Assembly: GCA_018296165.2 (NCBI GenBank)
Contig: JACKQL020000014.1
Coordinates: 62,001 to 126,000 of the forward strand
Length of the DNA stretch: 64,000 nt
From: Termitomyces sp. T153
Lineage: Eukaryota; Basidiomycota; Agaricomycetes; Agaricales; Lyophyllaceae
Direction of reading: 5' to 3'
Shown piece after piece: positions 45,058 to 55,391 of this stretch; the stretch's first letter is position 1; every line of letters begins with the position of its first letter. The position numbers were made by a program, and so were the translations under genes. The notes below the pieces were generated by a model, which was not told the DNA's origin, did not search any database, and was given only the letters and a program-made list of their open reading frames with translations.

Positions 45058-46444
45058 CTCCTCTGTTTTTGGCTTCTCACCTGTCCAATGCCTCGCATTG
45101 CTCCAACTCTGCCCAAGGCAACCACTTGTTGTGTTCTGGCAGGAACCCCACCCAGTGCACCAGGTATTGACACCCGCAGCCTTGTCACCATTTGTCTATT
45201 ATTTTGTCAATGATGTGGTGATCAGTCACTCCATCTTTGGTTATGACCAGTCCTGGACATGCATATTCTCAATCTGGGAACAGGGCTGGGTCATTGGAAA
45301 TGTGTTGTTTGAGGAGGTTTGCATGGAACCCAGGGAAGGTACACCTTTTGTCATTTGAAAAGTGTAGGGTGTATTCAGAGCGCTCTGGGAAGGCTGCGAC
45401 CACCTTGTAGGGCCCATCACTCCTGGGCATGAACTTTGTGACTCATTTCTTCCCCTTCCTCTGCTACTCCCTGTGACAATGCTTCATTATGAGCATGACA
45501 AAGTCCCCAACCTCATAGACCTCTTCTTCTCCTCATCTTTCATTTGTATGGTAGGCCTGATGGACCTTGGCCATGAGGAGGTTGTCCTGGGCTTCCTGTA
45601 TGTCTTTTTGTAATTGATTAATTATATCATGTGCCATTTTCTTCTCTTTTGAGGCCCTTGTAGGTAGGGGTGAAAGTGGGGGAATGAGCCATGGAGAGCA
45701 TCCCATTTTTAGTTGGAAAGGCAAGAAACCCATTGATGAGTTCACAGTGTTCATGATTGTGAAACAGACTCAGGGCAAGGCTGCAAGCCATCCCTTTTGA
45801 TCCCAGTCAACGAGGTAGCATATTGCCTGGACCATTGTCTTGTTGGTGTGCTCACTGGTGCCATCCATCTCTGGATGATACAAAGTGGACATCTTGAGCT
45901 TTACTCCTGTGAGCTTGTGGAGTTTCTTCCAGACTTTGGTGATAAAGAGCTTGTCACAGTTAGACATGATCTGGGTCATGATTCCATTTTTGCAGTACCA
46001 CTTGTTGAACAGCACTAAGGTGATCTGTGCCATGGAGTCTTTGGAATTGGTGCTGGCCAGTCAAACTTCTGCACCCAAGAGGTCTGTCATTGTCATTATC
46101 ATGTCTTTTCCATCCTCCTTGGGTAGAGGGCCAATGAAATCAATTCTGATGATGGAGAAACAGTTGTTGGGGACTGGTAGAGGATGGAGGGGGCCCATGG
46201 GCTTTGTCATACAGTCCTTGTTCCTCTGGCACAACATGCAAGATGGAATATATGCTTTCTCTAAGTCTTGCCTCATGTGCAGCCAATAATAAGAGTTGTG
46301 CAGCACCACATAGCTCTTGTCAAACCTGTAATGACTGAGCATGTCGTGTGCTAGGTTGTAAAGCAGTTTGCGAATGCAAGTGCTGCTGGGGATCAGGAGG
46401 CAAGTTCCAAGGTATAGCAGGCTGTTCTCAAGTCTGGCTCCCAC
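45058..46444 (-). pseudogene. Integrase and chromodomain of the 5.5-kb chromovirus
   Basis: High to low coordinates: the zinc-binding part (LAHDMLSHYRFDKSY, then CMLCQRNK), the catalytic core start (RIDFIGPLPKEDGKD), the core end (LYHPEMDGTSEHTNKTM) and MGFLPFQLKMG. A DNA-binding part continues out of frame. The end resembles a chromodomain (YLVHWVGFLPEHNKWLPWAEL, about 45165-45100), which targets integration to marked chromatin in chromoviruses. It is spread over at least four frames. Confidence 0.75.
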
Positions 46445-46468
46445 TATGCTTCCCTTTTTGAGGCCTTC

Positions 46469-47698
46469 TCACACTTGCTGCATGAAAGAGTCTTGTTTGT
46501 ACCCAGAAACAATCTCCTTGAGGACCTCCTGGTCAACTGTGATCTGTAAGGCTCCCACTACAAGGAGGCAGGGAGGGGATTGGGTGTATGCCAGCATGCA
46601 TGCTGCTAAGCTGGCATCTGGTGTTGCATCAGGCATCCTGGACAGGGTGTTGGCTGCCAAATTCTGTTTGCTGTGGACATATACAATATCAAATTCAAAA
46701 TTGGCTAGGAAAATTGCCCAACACAACTGGCATTGAGACATCTGTTTCTGGAACTGAAAATATTTGAGGGTGCAATGGTTGGTATGGACTTCAAATTTTA
46801 CTCTGAGAAGACTGGTGTGCCATTTCTTCAGTGCTTTTACAATGGCCAGTAATTCTTTTTTGTGTGTTGGATAATTTTGTTGCACCACATTGAGTTGGTA
46901 TGAGTCATATGCCACAGGCTGCACAGACTCCCAGGTTTCTCTGAAGCTCAAAATTGCTCCAGTCCTATGATTGCTTGCATTCATCATGACAAAGATCTTT
47001 TTTGTGGAGTCATTGTAGTCGATCACTGTTAGAGTCTCAAGGTCTGTCATGATGTGGCATATGGCATCAAAGGCCTTCTGATGTTTCTCTATCCAGGTTG
47101 GGAATACCTTGTTGCATTCCTTATTTGTGAGTGGTGTCAGCACACTCATGTGTTCAGCTAATGCAGGGATGAAGGGGGAGAGGTAGTGAGCAAGGCCAAG
47201 GAAACCTCTGATGTTGGTAGCAGTTGTAGGCACAGGCCACTCAGCAATCTTATCCACCTTCTGGAGGTCAGGTCAGATGCCCTCCTTTGATACTATGTGA
47301 CCTAGGAAGTGTAGTTCAGAGGCAAATAAAAGGGACTTCTGCAAGTTACAGAAGAGATTTGCATGTCTGAGTGCTGTCATTATCTTTTCAAGGTTCTCTG
47401 CATGCTCTTCAATGGTGTCTGACCAGATGATAATGTTGTCTAAATACACATAGCAGGCTACCCCTATGAGTTCCTGCAGTGTATGCATCATTCTTTGTTG
47501 ATGCATCAACGGGGCATTGCATCCTCCCATGGGCATCACTACCCATTCATATAGTCCCCACAGAGTCTGTATGGCTGTAAGGTGAATGTTGTCTGGATGT
47601 ACCCTTGTTTGAAAGAACACATTCATCATGTCAATAGATTTTTCCTCTTCTGCAGTCTGCAAGGATGTCATCAACTCTGGGGAGTGGAAAACTGTCAT
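46469..47698 (-). pseudogene. Reverse transcriptase and RNase H of the 5.5-kb chromovirus
   Basis: RT blocks LWGLYEWVVMPMGGCNAP and CYVYLDNIIIWSDT; the catalytic YxDD reads YLDN (codons at 47435-47440). After a TGA at 47273-47275 inside the block normally read as EGxRPD, the frame continues as PDLQKVDKIAEWPVP and GFLGLAHYLSPFI. RNase H pieces follow (NYPTHKKELLAIVKALKKW, then FDIVYVHSKQNLAANTLSR). The 5' fingers region of RT upstream of 47698 is damaged. Confidence 0.8.
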
Positions 47699-48009
47699 GT
47701 ATTGTATTCTGGTTTAGTAGACAATAGTTGTTCACTCATTGGGGCAGCACCATGAAGTCAGGTACTCCATTTTAGTGTTTAGGGATGCAGAATGCAGGGG
47801 ATGCAAATTCCAATGATGAGGGACATAGTCAGCCTGCAGCCAGGTGTTCCTCAAGCAGCTTCTTCCATAGTTTGTGGAACTTCTTGGGGGCCAAGTATTC
47901 TTGTGAGTTCACCACCTTTGACAGGTCTTTCAAGCATATGCAATGATAAATGTGATTGGGTACCTTGTCTGTGGTATGTGGCAACTCAGTAGGGAAGCAG
48001 TCAGCACAT

Positions 48010-48642
48010 CTACACTTTGCCTCTGCATCCTTCTGAGTCAGTCTTTCTTTGAGTGATAGTGTTTTGATTTGTTCTTGGACTAGGGCCATTATCTGGCCCA
48101 GGGGGGGCATAGTCTTTGCAACTGATTGAGGTGGCACACATGTGTTGTTCAGCACCCTGCAACCTCTGGGTGTGGCTGCAAGGTGAAGGGTGTGAGGAGG
48201 AGCAGGGTGGGGTGGAATAGATCTGTGGGTTCATAATGTCAAACCCAGTCTGCTTGTTGATGGTAGTGTTAGCCTTGATGTCCAGCACTAGATTCTCAGC
48301 AGACAAGAATGGAATTCCTAGAAGTAACAGTACAGGAAATCCTGCATTTACTTTTGCTCTAAAAACTCTTGACTTCCAGGCTCCATTGCCAACAGTTGCC
48401 TCCAGACAGACAAACTCATTACATGATAATAGGGATTTTGTCAAGAATGTCAAATTGTCCTTGTGTTTGGCAAGTGGGAAATGTTGTAGACAGAGTATTG
48501 TTGCAAGTTCTTTGCTAATCACTGTAGAAGGGCAACCATTATCTAAAATTGCTTGAATGGACAAGGGGAAAGATGAAATGGCAGGCCCCATCAACTCCAG
48601 TGTGGCAACCATGTGGGGCACAGATAAGGGGGGATCTGACAT
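48010..48642 (-). pseudogene. Retroviral-type aspartic protease region of the 5.5-kb chromovirus
   Basis: A 210-residue frame. The active site reads AILDNGCPSTVISKELA, where D-S-G or D-T-G is usual, so the motif is altered to D-N-G. The following strands (FRAKVNAGFPVLLLLGIPFL) fit the flap and the hydrophobic GIPFL end. The C-terminal part is the normally variable linker to RT. Confidence 0.7.
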
Positions 48643-48776
48643 GTTTGTGTACAGTATGAGTTATCTGTGTCCTCATCTCTCACTTCCTCCTTGCTCATGG
48701 GTTTGATATATGCAAGTCCCATGATGTTTTTGGGCTTGGCTGCTAGTGCCATGGCCAACGTGAGTGTTTTGGTGGT

Positions 48777-49970
48777 CTAGGGATCAGGCCAGGAATTCAA
48801 GGCCTTCATGGGACAGGCTTCTCTGTTTCCCAGATGGTTACAGTAGAAGGTGTGACAATGCATGTATCCTTGATGTTTGGTGAGCAGCTTTTTCTCATTG
48901 TCTGTGAGCTTAGCTAACTTGAGTCGCAGTGTGTTTGTTCTAGGGGTCATTGATGACATGCTAATGGTTTGAGAGGGTGGTTCTGAGAGCCTGTCTGCAA
49001 GTGCCTTGCATTTTCCCACCCATTTGGTGTTGCTAGCATCAATCATGGCCTGCATTTGTGCCCTTTCTTTTGCCAGTTCTTTGTCTAACTCAATGACCTT
49101 GATGATCCAGTCTGCAAGCTCCCCAGGTGGGATCCTCCTATAATCTACCTTCTGTTGCAGGTCCAGGTGCATATGTGATTCAAAGTGTGCTTTAAGGGAT
49201 GTCTCCATCAACATATATTCTGACTTGGTATTCCTGAGGCAGATGTTGAGATTCTGCATGACCCAATCTGTAAATGTGGCCTTTTCCTGATATAAGCCTA
49301 GGATGGTGTCTCAGACTTTGGTCTGCCAGTTGCAAGGCAGTCCAAATCTTTGGAGTTTGTGAAGATACTGGTCAAGGGACATGGTGTCAATTTGTGACTG
49401 GTTGGCATGATACCATGCAACAAAATGGGGCTTGAGCATTCCATCAGCTACAAAGGAGACTATCTTGGAGTCCTTTTTTCCCAAATGTTTCTGATAGCAG
49501 TGGCAAGTGATGGTCCATTGCTGGAACACATAGTTGTCCATGCACCCTTTAGTAAGCATTGGGCATTCCCTTAACTTGGTGATCTTGACCTTGGCTAAAG
49601 GCCACTGATTGTTGGTGTCTGGGTTGAAAGCAAGAGTGGCAGACATGTCCTTCTGGGAATTGACAGTAACTGCTGGTGGGAAATGGGCATTGCAGGGTTT
49701 GATTGTAGGGTTGTTGTGATGGAAAGGGGTGAAATTGTCTTTGGACAACAATGACCCTGAATTATTGAAAGACTTAGATAAGCTGGACAGCAACAAGGGG
49801 AGAAGTACAGCCAATGTCTCAGCTTCACTGGACATGGGGGAAGACTCCTCTTTTGGCATCCAGAAGTTGTTCCAGGGAGTGCTGGCTGGTGGAGGAGTGG
49901 TTGGTAGGGCACCTGGTAATGGTCCTGAGGTCTTTTGTTCACATGCTGCTTGTCTGGTGGTCAGAGGCAT
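48777..49970 (-). pseudogene. Gag of the 5.5-kb chromovirus
   Basis: Two frames (49970-49311 and 49259-48777). The first has a Pro/Ser-rich start and a capsid-like block (CMDNYVFQQWTITCHCYQKH, then VAWYHANQSQIDTMSLDQYL). The second has a helical part (ELADWIIKVIELDKELAKER) and ends with a Cys/His cluster (CHTFYCNHLGNREAC) resembling a degenerate zinc knuckle. One stop or frameshift separates them. Confidence 0.7.
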
Positions 49971-50036
49971 AGGTGTTGACAGTTGTCAGTGGCTCAAAGA
50001 CAGGTTGAAAGATATTTTATTGGTGTCAAAAAAAAA

Positions 50037-50283
50037 AGTGAAAGGCTGTCTGAATACAGCCTCACTATGACCCCAACTGACAAGATAAAACAACTTCATT
50101 TGCTTGTAGTTAGGATCATACTGTAATATACTGATCTTCTATGGCTCACCTTTGTTTGCTCATAGTTAGGATGAGCAAACAAAAACAAGAAGTAAAACTT
50201 ATGAGACTGGCAGTCATGTGTTTGTGCTGCCAAGTGTGATGCAATTGTGGAGTTTGTTGTAAGTTGTCCTTGACAAGCTTACA
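50037..50283 (-). repeat. 5' LTR of the 5.5-kb chromovirus
   Basis: 247 bp, same length as the other LTR. The outer TG is AG at the left end, next to an A-run (50029-50035) that borders the internal region. Confidence 0.88.
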
Positions 50284-50852
50284 ACATGGTGACTATATCT
50301 ATAGCCTCCTATCATCTCACAAGTTAACCTATTTATATTGTAGGGAACATCAGTCACAATTTGATGTTTGTTCATTTCCATAAATACCATTTTGCCCCTA
50401 TCAGTCCTTCACTACCTGCACCTTCTCACCATTCTCTAGTATAATGAACTATCCTACATCTTTCTACAACAATCTCTTTGTAAATGTATAGTTGCATTCT
50501 AGTTGTGTTCTACTAAGGTCCGAGGATACATATATATGTTTTCAGGTTGGGATGCAAAGTCTTTATCAGCCTCAGAGTTGTCTCTTCTCTGCCTCTCATA
50601 CTTCAATTTCAAACCATGATCTTTAGAAATTGTTGCTTTCATTGCTTTACTACCTATTCTTTTCCTTCTCTTGACTTTGCTGACCAACAGAGGTTGCATA
50701 AACTCAGGGCTGAGCTTGATTAATTGAACAAGGCTGGATGCCCTGTCACCTACCATGACATTACAGGTGGCTGAGTTGACTGGATAAGGTGAGCTCTTAG
50801 TCACCACTGAACACTGTGTTTTGATTTTTGTACTCATCTGTATTTTCTGCAA
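50284..50852 (-). other. Unrecognised 117-residue basic ORF in repeat DNA
   Basis: The minus-strand frame 50499-50852 begins MQKIQMSTKIKTQ and includes a basic KVKRRKRIGSKAMKATIS stretch. No family was recognised. It lies in CpG-poor repeat DNA between a chromovirus LTR and an inverted gag-like fragment, so it is probably element-derived. Confidence 0.3.
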
Positions 50853-50984
50853 TCACTCCACTCTCTCTCCTCATGCCATGAAATGACATGGCAAGATCCA
50901 AAGTTTCATATAGAGCACCATTGAGTTCTCCATGGCATCAAACACTGGTTTGGCATCAGGACTGAATGCCTGATCTTCTATGGG
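50853..50984 (+). repeat. Inverted duplicate arm, left (pairs with 52248-52376)
   Basis: Matches the reverse complement of 52248-52376 with gaps. Shared blocks include ATGACATGGCAAGATC, TAGAGCACCATTGAG (TGGAGCACCATGGAG in the partner) and AATGCCTGATCTTC. It is joined directly to a fragment of LTR family A. Confidence 0.6.
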
Positions 50985-51110
50985 CTATGGCTCAGTCACA
51001 CAGGTGGCAGAGGGAGATCCAAAGTATATTCAGTGTCTATGAGAAGTTCTAAAGGTCTAACTACTCACTTGGCAGAAGGATATTCAAAGAGAACAAGTCT
51101 AAGGATTTCC
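50985..51110 (-). repeat. Partial LTR, family A, reversed
   Basis: The reverse complement carries AGACTTGTTCTCTTTGAAT, TGAGTAGTTA, CTTTGGATCTCCCTCTGCC and GTGTGACTGAGCCA, matching the second half of the LTRs at 14651 and 15736. Both LTR ends are missing. Confidence 0.7.
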
Positions 51111-52247
51111 AATGCCAATGGTCAGAAAATTTACTCTAGAGCTTCTAGGAAAAATACTTGACAACAACAGCCAAGTCTGGAGTCTGATTCAAAAATTGGA
51201 ATTCATTGTAAACAGTTTTGATCTCCAGCCTTTTGGCATAGGACCACACCAGAGTGGTACTGTTGGATAGCCCTGGGTTGAAGGCACTTGTGACCCAAAG
51301 ATGGGGGATGGGGATGAGAGGCAGGCCAAAAATAAAGGAAACAAAATGATAATCCAGAAATGAATGGTCTCTTAACATCAACCCCCTCCAGCATGCAGTG
51401 TCTCAATGCACTGGGTACAAGAAGTTATGGACTGCTTGATCAACTGCCAATACAGAATAGATGCCTCAAATTGCCCTTGGTGCATTAGAGTGCCTATAGT
51501 AGAAGTTCCAGATTAGTGCAGGTGAATGTACATTTCCCTGCAGTTCCCAAAAAATCTCCTTGATGCTGTATCCTTTCTACTTCACCTTGAATTACACCTT
51601 GGCCCTAAAGATCTGGCTGTCCAAAATCTCCTCCACCTTTTACTCCTTCTCATTGTTCACCAGGACTGGTGGTGATGGGAGCTTGGGATGACATCCCTCT
51701 ATTAGATCTTTTGGAACTGAAGACAGCTTGACAACATTGAAGTCAGGGTTTAGCTGATGAAGACTGATAAGAAGGTATAAGCAATAGGCTAGTGGCCTCA
51801 CCTTTCTTTCCACTACAAATTGGTCTAGCCAATAATGGCTTCTGGGATGGCCTAGTTGTCTTAATGTCTAAGCTGTTGTAATCAAGCATCCAGCAGACTG
51901 ACCTTGTTACTCATTAGCTATTATACATTTCTTATTTTACCAGACATATCCATATTAACCTTGGCAGCATCACATTGTGCTGCCCTTATAATATAGTATT
52001 CATAATTACATAAGGCAGCACCTTACTTTGTACTTTGTAGACAGAATCATGACTGGTTTTGACTTATGGGGTGTGAATCATAACTTGTGCAACCCATTAT
52101 GGAAACATTACATTCTTTTTAAGTCAAACAAGCATGGACTTGTTTGCAAATTAGCACTGAACATCTGAAAAAGAAGTTCACTGCCATGAGTTATAATCAG
52201 AACATTAAAATTTTAATGTTCACCTTTCTCAAGGGGCACCATCATCA
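51111..52247. other. CpG-poor repeat-like DNA, no recognised gene
   Basis: Contains many stops on both strands. Some minus-strand pieces resemble element coding, but none is firm. It lies between the two inverted arms. Confidence 0.4.
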
Positions 52248-52376
52248 CCATGGAAGATCAGGCATTTGGGCCTAACACTGAACCAGAATTTAATGGAGTC
52301 CTCCATGGTGCTCCACATGAAACATAAGATCTTGCCATGTCATCTCATAGCATGGGGAGAAAAAGTGGAGTGATGC
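52248..52376 (-). repeat. Inverted duplicate arm, right (pairs with 50853-50984)
   Basis: Read on the minus strand it gives a gag-like peptide in pieces (DDMARSYVSCGAPWRTPLNS). The left arm gives a more broken version on the plus strand. Confidence 0.6.
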
Positions 52377-52819
52377 CAGGAGGGCTGCCAGCAGCCACTC
52401 TCATTTGACTAGTTATAACTGGTCTAGGAAGCATTGCCACTGAAGGCACTTGAGTGCCCTCTGCCAGACTATACCCAAAGGTAGAACTGGAGGGGTTGTA
52501 TGAGCTGGTGGACAAAGGGTAAAACCCCTTGTATGTGCCCACACCAGTATGAGTGGAAGGTCTCAGATCTTTCCTAGTGACTCTGGGAGGACACCAAGAG
52601 TCTCTCACTTTGAATACTCCAATAAGGAGTATGGATAGAGAGACTCTCAGGGCATGGGTCTGCTCTGAGCACATAGTGTCATGACCCCCAAGTTCCATGG
52701 TTCACTTCTGCTGAACAACAACATCCTGAGCACTGACCCTGCTATCAAAGCTCCTATCAGACCCTGCCATTAACCATCACATCTGCATCAACAAGTCTTC
52801 CCCTTAAGGTGGAGCCTCT

Positions 52820-54880
52820 GAACTTACTCTGCAAAGCCCCTGTGCTCATTCTGCACCTGGCAGCACTGCCAAACTCTGTTTCAGCACCACCACCTCAAAA
52901 TTGTAGAGGTGATCAGGAACCATACTACAAAAGGGCTTTGGCTGGGAATTTGCCACAAATGCCTTGGCCAGACATTGAGAAGTGGTCTGGCTGACCCAAA
53001 TCTCTGCCACTGTAGGAGGGGAGCAGAGAGTTGTAGCATAGATCCTATCACCTAAATGGTTTTTTCTGGAGACTCAGAATATGAAGTGCTGGCAAATTCT
53101 CCTTCACATTTGTCTTCCTCCTGAGGTTTACACTCAACACCTTGGACATCCCTGTTGAGGGCCTCTCTATGAAGAAATGCCAGAGGGGGGTGCTAGGAGG
53201 TCAAGATCAGTATAAGGAAGACACCCAGCATGACAGACATGCATAGCAGCATGTTTGCAAAACTTTGCTTTGTGCTCCTTGTGGGCTTCTTTGGCACAAG
53301 TCATGCAATGATGAGGACAGTGACTCATCTTCACCTTGCTCCTAGCTCAGTTGATCTCAGGGTTATATTCATGTAACCAGGTAAACCCCAAGATCATGTC
53401 TTGCTTCTCCAAACTAGTGATGGAAAAAGCAGCTTGCTCTAAGTGGTCTTGATAATAAAAAATTAGGTCCACAACTGAACAAATAGAGCCAGCTTCATTG
53501 AATATGTCATCAATATTGTACATGAGAATAGGACAAGAGAGGGAGTGAGTAGTGAAACAATGTTGTTTCACATAGTCTGTGTCAAGGAGGAGGCCCATTG
53601 CTCCATTGTCAAGCAGGGCAACCACACTTCAGGTCTGCTAGGTATCCATTGTCTAAATTTCTACCTGTAGCTTTAAGGAGTTGGTGGAAGGGGTGGAAGC
53701 AATGATGTAGCAATGGGGGAGATGGTCTTCCTATGCAGGAATCCAAAGGCATGAGTTAGGAGGTGTATTCCCAGCTGAGACTTTAGCTGAAGGGGGGGGA
53801 CTTTGTACATCTAATGGGGGGCTTATCATTTTGGATGTAGTATCAAAGGCAACAACAGAGATATTCAATTCTATAGACAGGGGAACAAAATAATTAGTGC
53901 TAGGCAACAGGGACATACAGGTCATTTGTTACCTACTTAAAAATCCTCTTCCAACTTTACAGGCACAACTTTCAATATGTTGGCCACCTCAGTGGAGAGG
54001 GCAGCTGTAGGCACATCAGAAGAGGGGACTCCTGCTGCATCCTGTGCTGCCAGGAGTTGGATGAGCAGTTTTTCTTGCTCCAATGTAGAAAAGTAGCACA
54101 CTTCTAGCCCTTGAAGACAGTAACAAGCAAGGTGGCCAGCCTTTCCAAACTGTCAACACAACATAGGAGTAGAGGATTGCTGTTGGGAGGCATCAATATC
54201 CATAGGGACTCCCTGGGGTAAGGAGCACATGGGGGCTGGTAGAGGGCATGGAAGAGAGCAATGTGAGATGGAATAGAAAGAGTTGCATCTGCTTGTGGAG
54301 CCACTGGAGCTTGTATGGAAGAGGAAACTTGGGGGGCAAACCCACTACAAGTGAAGGAAGCATGTGAGGTGACCATGGGGTGCTGGTTCCAATGCAACTC
54401 ATGCTGTAGCTCTATCAACTGCCACTGCTCATGTGCCACCTTGTACCAGGTATCAACATGCTCATCATCCAGGGATGATACAGTTAATATCAAAGGCCTT
54501 GACTGGTCAAAGTGAGAGTAAAAGAGCAACTCTCATAGATGGTGATGGTACAACTAAGAATGCTTGAGATCCTCACAACTTCTTTTGCTAGAGGTAGTCA
54601 ACTATTTCCTGTACCAAGAAAATCATATAAAGTTCCATGAACTTTATGGGATCAGTTGGAATAATCCAATTCCTAAGCAACTATTGAATTGTTATATGTT
54701 TAGCTACTCTCACAGCTAAACACTGTTGTTTTGAAGCCTTAATGACCTCAATCTGACTTTGCCAAAACCCCAATGACTTCCAGCAGAGGACATCATCTGG
54801 GTTAGCCTCACTATCCATATCCAAGGTAGTACTGACATTTTCTGATATTTCAATCAATGCAGATGGTCCAGCTCCCCATA
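52820..54880 (-). pseudogene. Gag and protease remnant of a second gypsy element
   Basis: High to low coordinates, just after an LTR: gag pieces (SKMISPPLDVQ-type acidic parts; PMDIDASQQQSSTPMLC followed by a CCHC-like GKAGHLACYC, about 54190-54120), then AAQDAAGVPSSDVPTAALS. The protease frame at 53625-53347 has the active site ALLDNGAMGLLLDTDY (usual D-S-G changed to D-N-G) and ends MILGFTWLHEYNPEIN. The linker to RT (TTSQCLAKAFVANSQPKPF, then MVPDHLYNFEVV, about 52990-52830) is the last recognisable piece, where the coding breaks up. CpG-poor and full of stops. Confidence 0.7.
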
Positions 54881-55391
54881 TGTTAGGTCCTGCTGATTCA
54901 GAGGGCTCTCTTACTGTAGAGCAAGAAACCTGCTAGTCATAGAAATACAATGACTAAGGGAACTTACAGAGCATCAGAGTTAGATGGAGGTCCTATGATC
55001 TAGAGATTTAGAGGCTGAAAAAATGGGGATTTTGGAGTGAATGGGAGTCAGGCTGATGTTCTGGAGTTTGCAGATGGCAAGAATGCTAAGGCCAGAGTTA
55101 AATGGGGTCAGAGGGCTTAGGAGTCAAGCCAGAGTTTGTTAGGGAGATGAAATAAGCAATTAGATTAGTGTTTGGAGTTGTAGAGATAGTTAAGGATAAT
55201 TGCTAGGAACAAGTGTGGAAAACAGATAAATGCCAGGAAACTATACATGACTAAGGGCAATATCAAGACTAACATAATGACTATGGGGTTATAGTACTTA
55301 TAGTAAGGCTTTTAGAATGATTCAGGGTTTGGAACAGGTTTACAGGATGGTTCCAAGGTCTGAAGTGTGTTCCAAGATGGATGGTGGGACA
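54881..55391 (-). repeat. Probable LTR shared between the gag-protease and RT-integrase remnants
   Basis: On the minus strand it runs from TGTCCCACC to GGACCTAACA, with TG...CA ends. A TATAAGTACTATAACCCC box is followed by TTAGTCTTGATATTGCC. Integrase coding stops just before it and gag starts just after it in element orientation. No target duplication is seen. The start at 55391 is less sure than the end at 54881. Confidence 0.55.

Larger units (their letters stand above)
44772..50283 (-). mobile_element. Full-length dead Ty3/gypsy chromovirus, 5.5 kb
   Basis: Two 247-bp LTRs (44772-45018 and 50037-50283), about 94% identical by eye, enclose gag, protease, RT, RNase H, integrase and chromodomain in the correct minus-strand order. 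A polypurine tract directly abuts the 3' LTR. All domains are present but broken by stops and frameshifts, and the catalytic motifs are altered. CpG is almost absent. No clear 5-bp target duplication was found (left flank ATACA, right flank ACATG). Confidence 0.9.
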
